Assembly (NCBI RefSeq): GCF_900112775.1 | Contig: NZ_FOYZ01000003.1 | Span: forward strand, 333,930 to 397,929 | DNA length: 64,000 nt | Source: Anaeromicropila populeti | GTDB lineage: Bacteria; Bacillota; Clostridia; Lachnospirales; Lachnospiraceae | Reading direction: 5' to 3' | In this document: positions 64,000 to 64,000 of the stretch, in pieces | Numbering within the stretch: the first letter of the stretch is position 1 | How the letters are laid out: each line of letters opens with the position of its first letter | Translations under genes and position numbers: made by a program | The notes under the pieces: generated by a model | The model's input: only the letters and a program-made list of their open reading frames with translations | Database searches by the model: none | Told to the model about the DNA's origin: nothing

Positions 64000-64000
64000 G

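Overview
The window looks like the chromosome of a low-GC, spore-forming, plant-fibre-degrading anaerobe of the Clostridia, probably near Lachnospiraceae. This is inferred from the AT-rich sequence, strong GGAGG ribosome sites, an anaerobic ribonucleotide reductase activase (NrdG), a CBM2-GH5 cellulase, a dockerin-bearing lipoprotein, clostridial Csp-like subtilases and a BlaI/BlaR1-type pair. The species cannot be named from sequence alone. No tRNA, rRNA, CRISPR array, transposase or phage gene was seen.

Layout. 1-3.1 kb: the end of a LysR regulator, then dut, nrdG and a 7TM-type diguanylate cyclase on the minus strand. 3.3-5.4 kb: a cold-shock gene behind a structured leader, and a lipoprotein combining leucine-rich repeats, a transglutaminase-like domain and a dockerin. 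5.5-12.1 kb: a minus-strand cluster encoding a secreted protein, a PhnD-PhnC-PhnE-PhnE phosphonate-type ABC importer and a 5'-nucleotidase-family phosphatase. 12.3-17.5 kb: a PilJ-like/GGDEF sensor, two tandem subtilases (one lacking its catalytic serine) and a 44-residue protein. 17.6-20.1 kb: a BlaI repressor and a BlaR1-like metalloprotease whose sensor is replaced by an LCP domain, behind a palindromic operator that overlaps the promoter. 20.1-25.4 kb: a tRNA-dihydrouridine synthase, the cellulase and a PPC/C39-like secreted protease. 25.6-32.4 kb: an asymmetric heterodimeric ABC exporter with a divergent AraC regulator, a duplicated beta-rich small protein, and an MFS efflux pump behind a leader peptide and competing hairpins. 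32.5-34.9 kb: a toxin-like papain-fold candidate and two small exported or membrane proteins. 35.3-38.9 kb: metY, LysR, MarR and a YczE-type membrane protein.

39.0 kb to the right edge is one minus-strand biosynthetic locus, cut by the window end. It contains a giant NRPS (partial C, A-T-E, C-A-T, C-A-T, then a half C domain), a free-standing acyltransferase, two AT-less KS-DH-KR-ACP polyketide synthases and a three-gene ABC-2 exporter. The NRPS would build a peptide containing a D-amino acid, with Phe best supported by the first complete A-domain pocket. The chain would pass to PKS modules that receive extender units in trans, and the exporter would remove the product. No thioesterase or reductase release domain is visible, so release and the early biosynthetic steps must lie outside the window or use another route.

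The most unusual items are the trans-AT NRPS-PKS assembly line with its half C domain, the M56-LCP receptor fusion with its operator, the subtilase/pseudo-subtilase pair, and the attenuator in front of the MFS pump.
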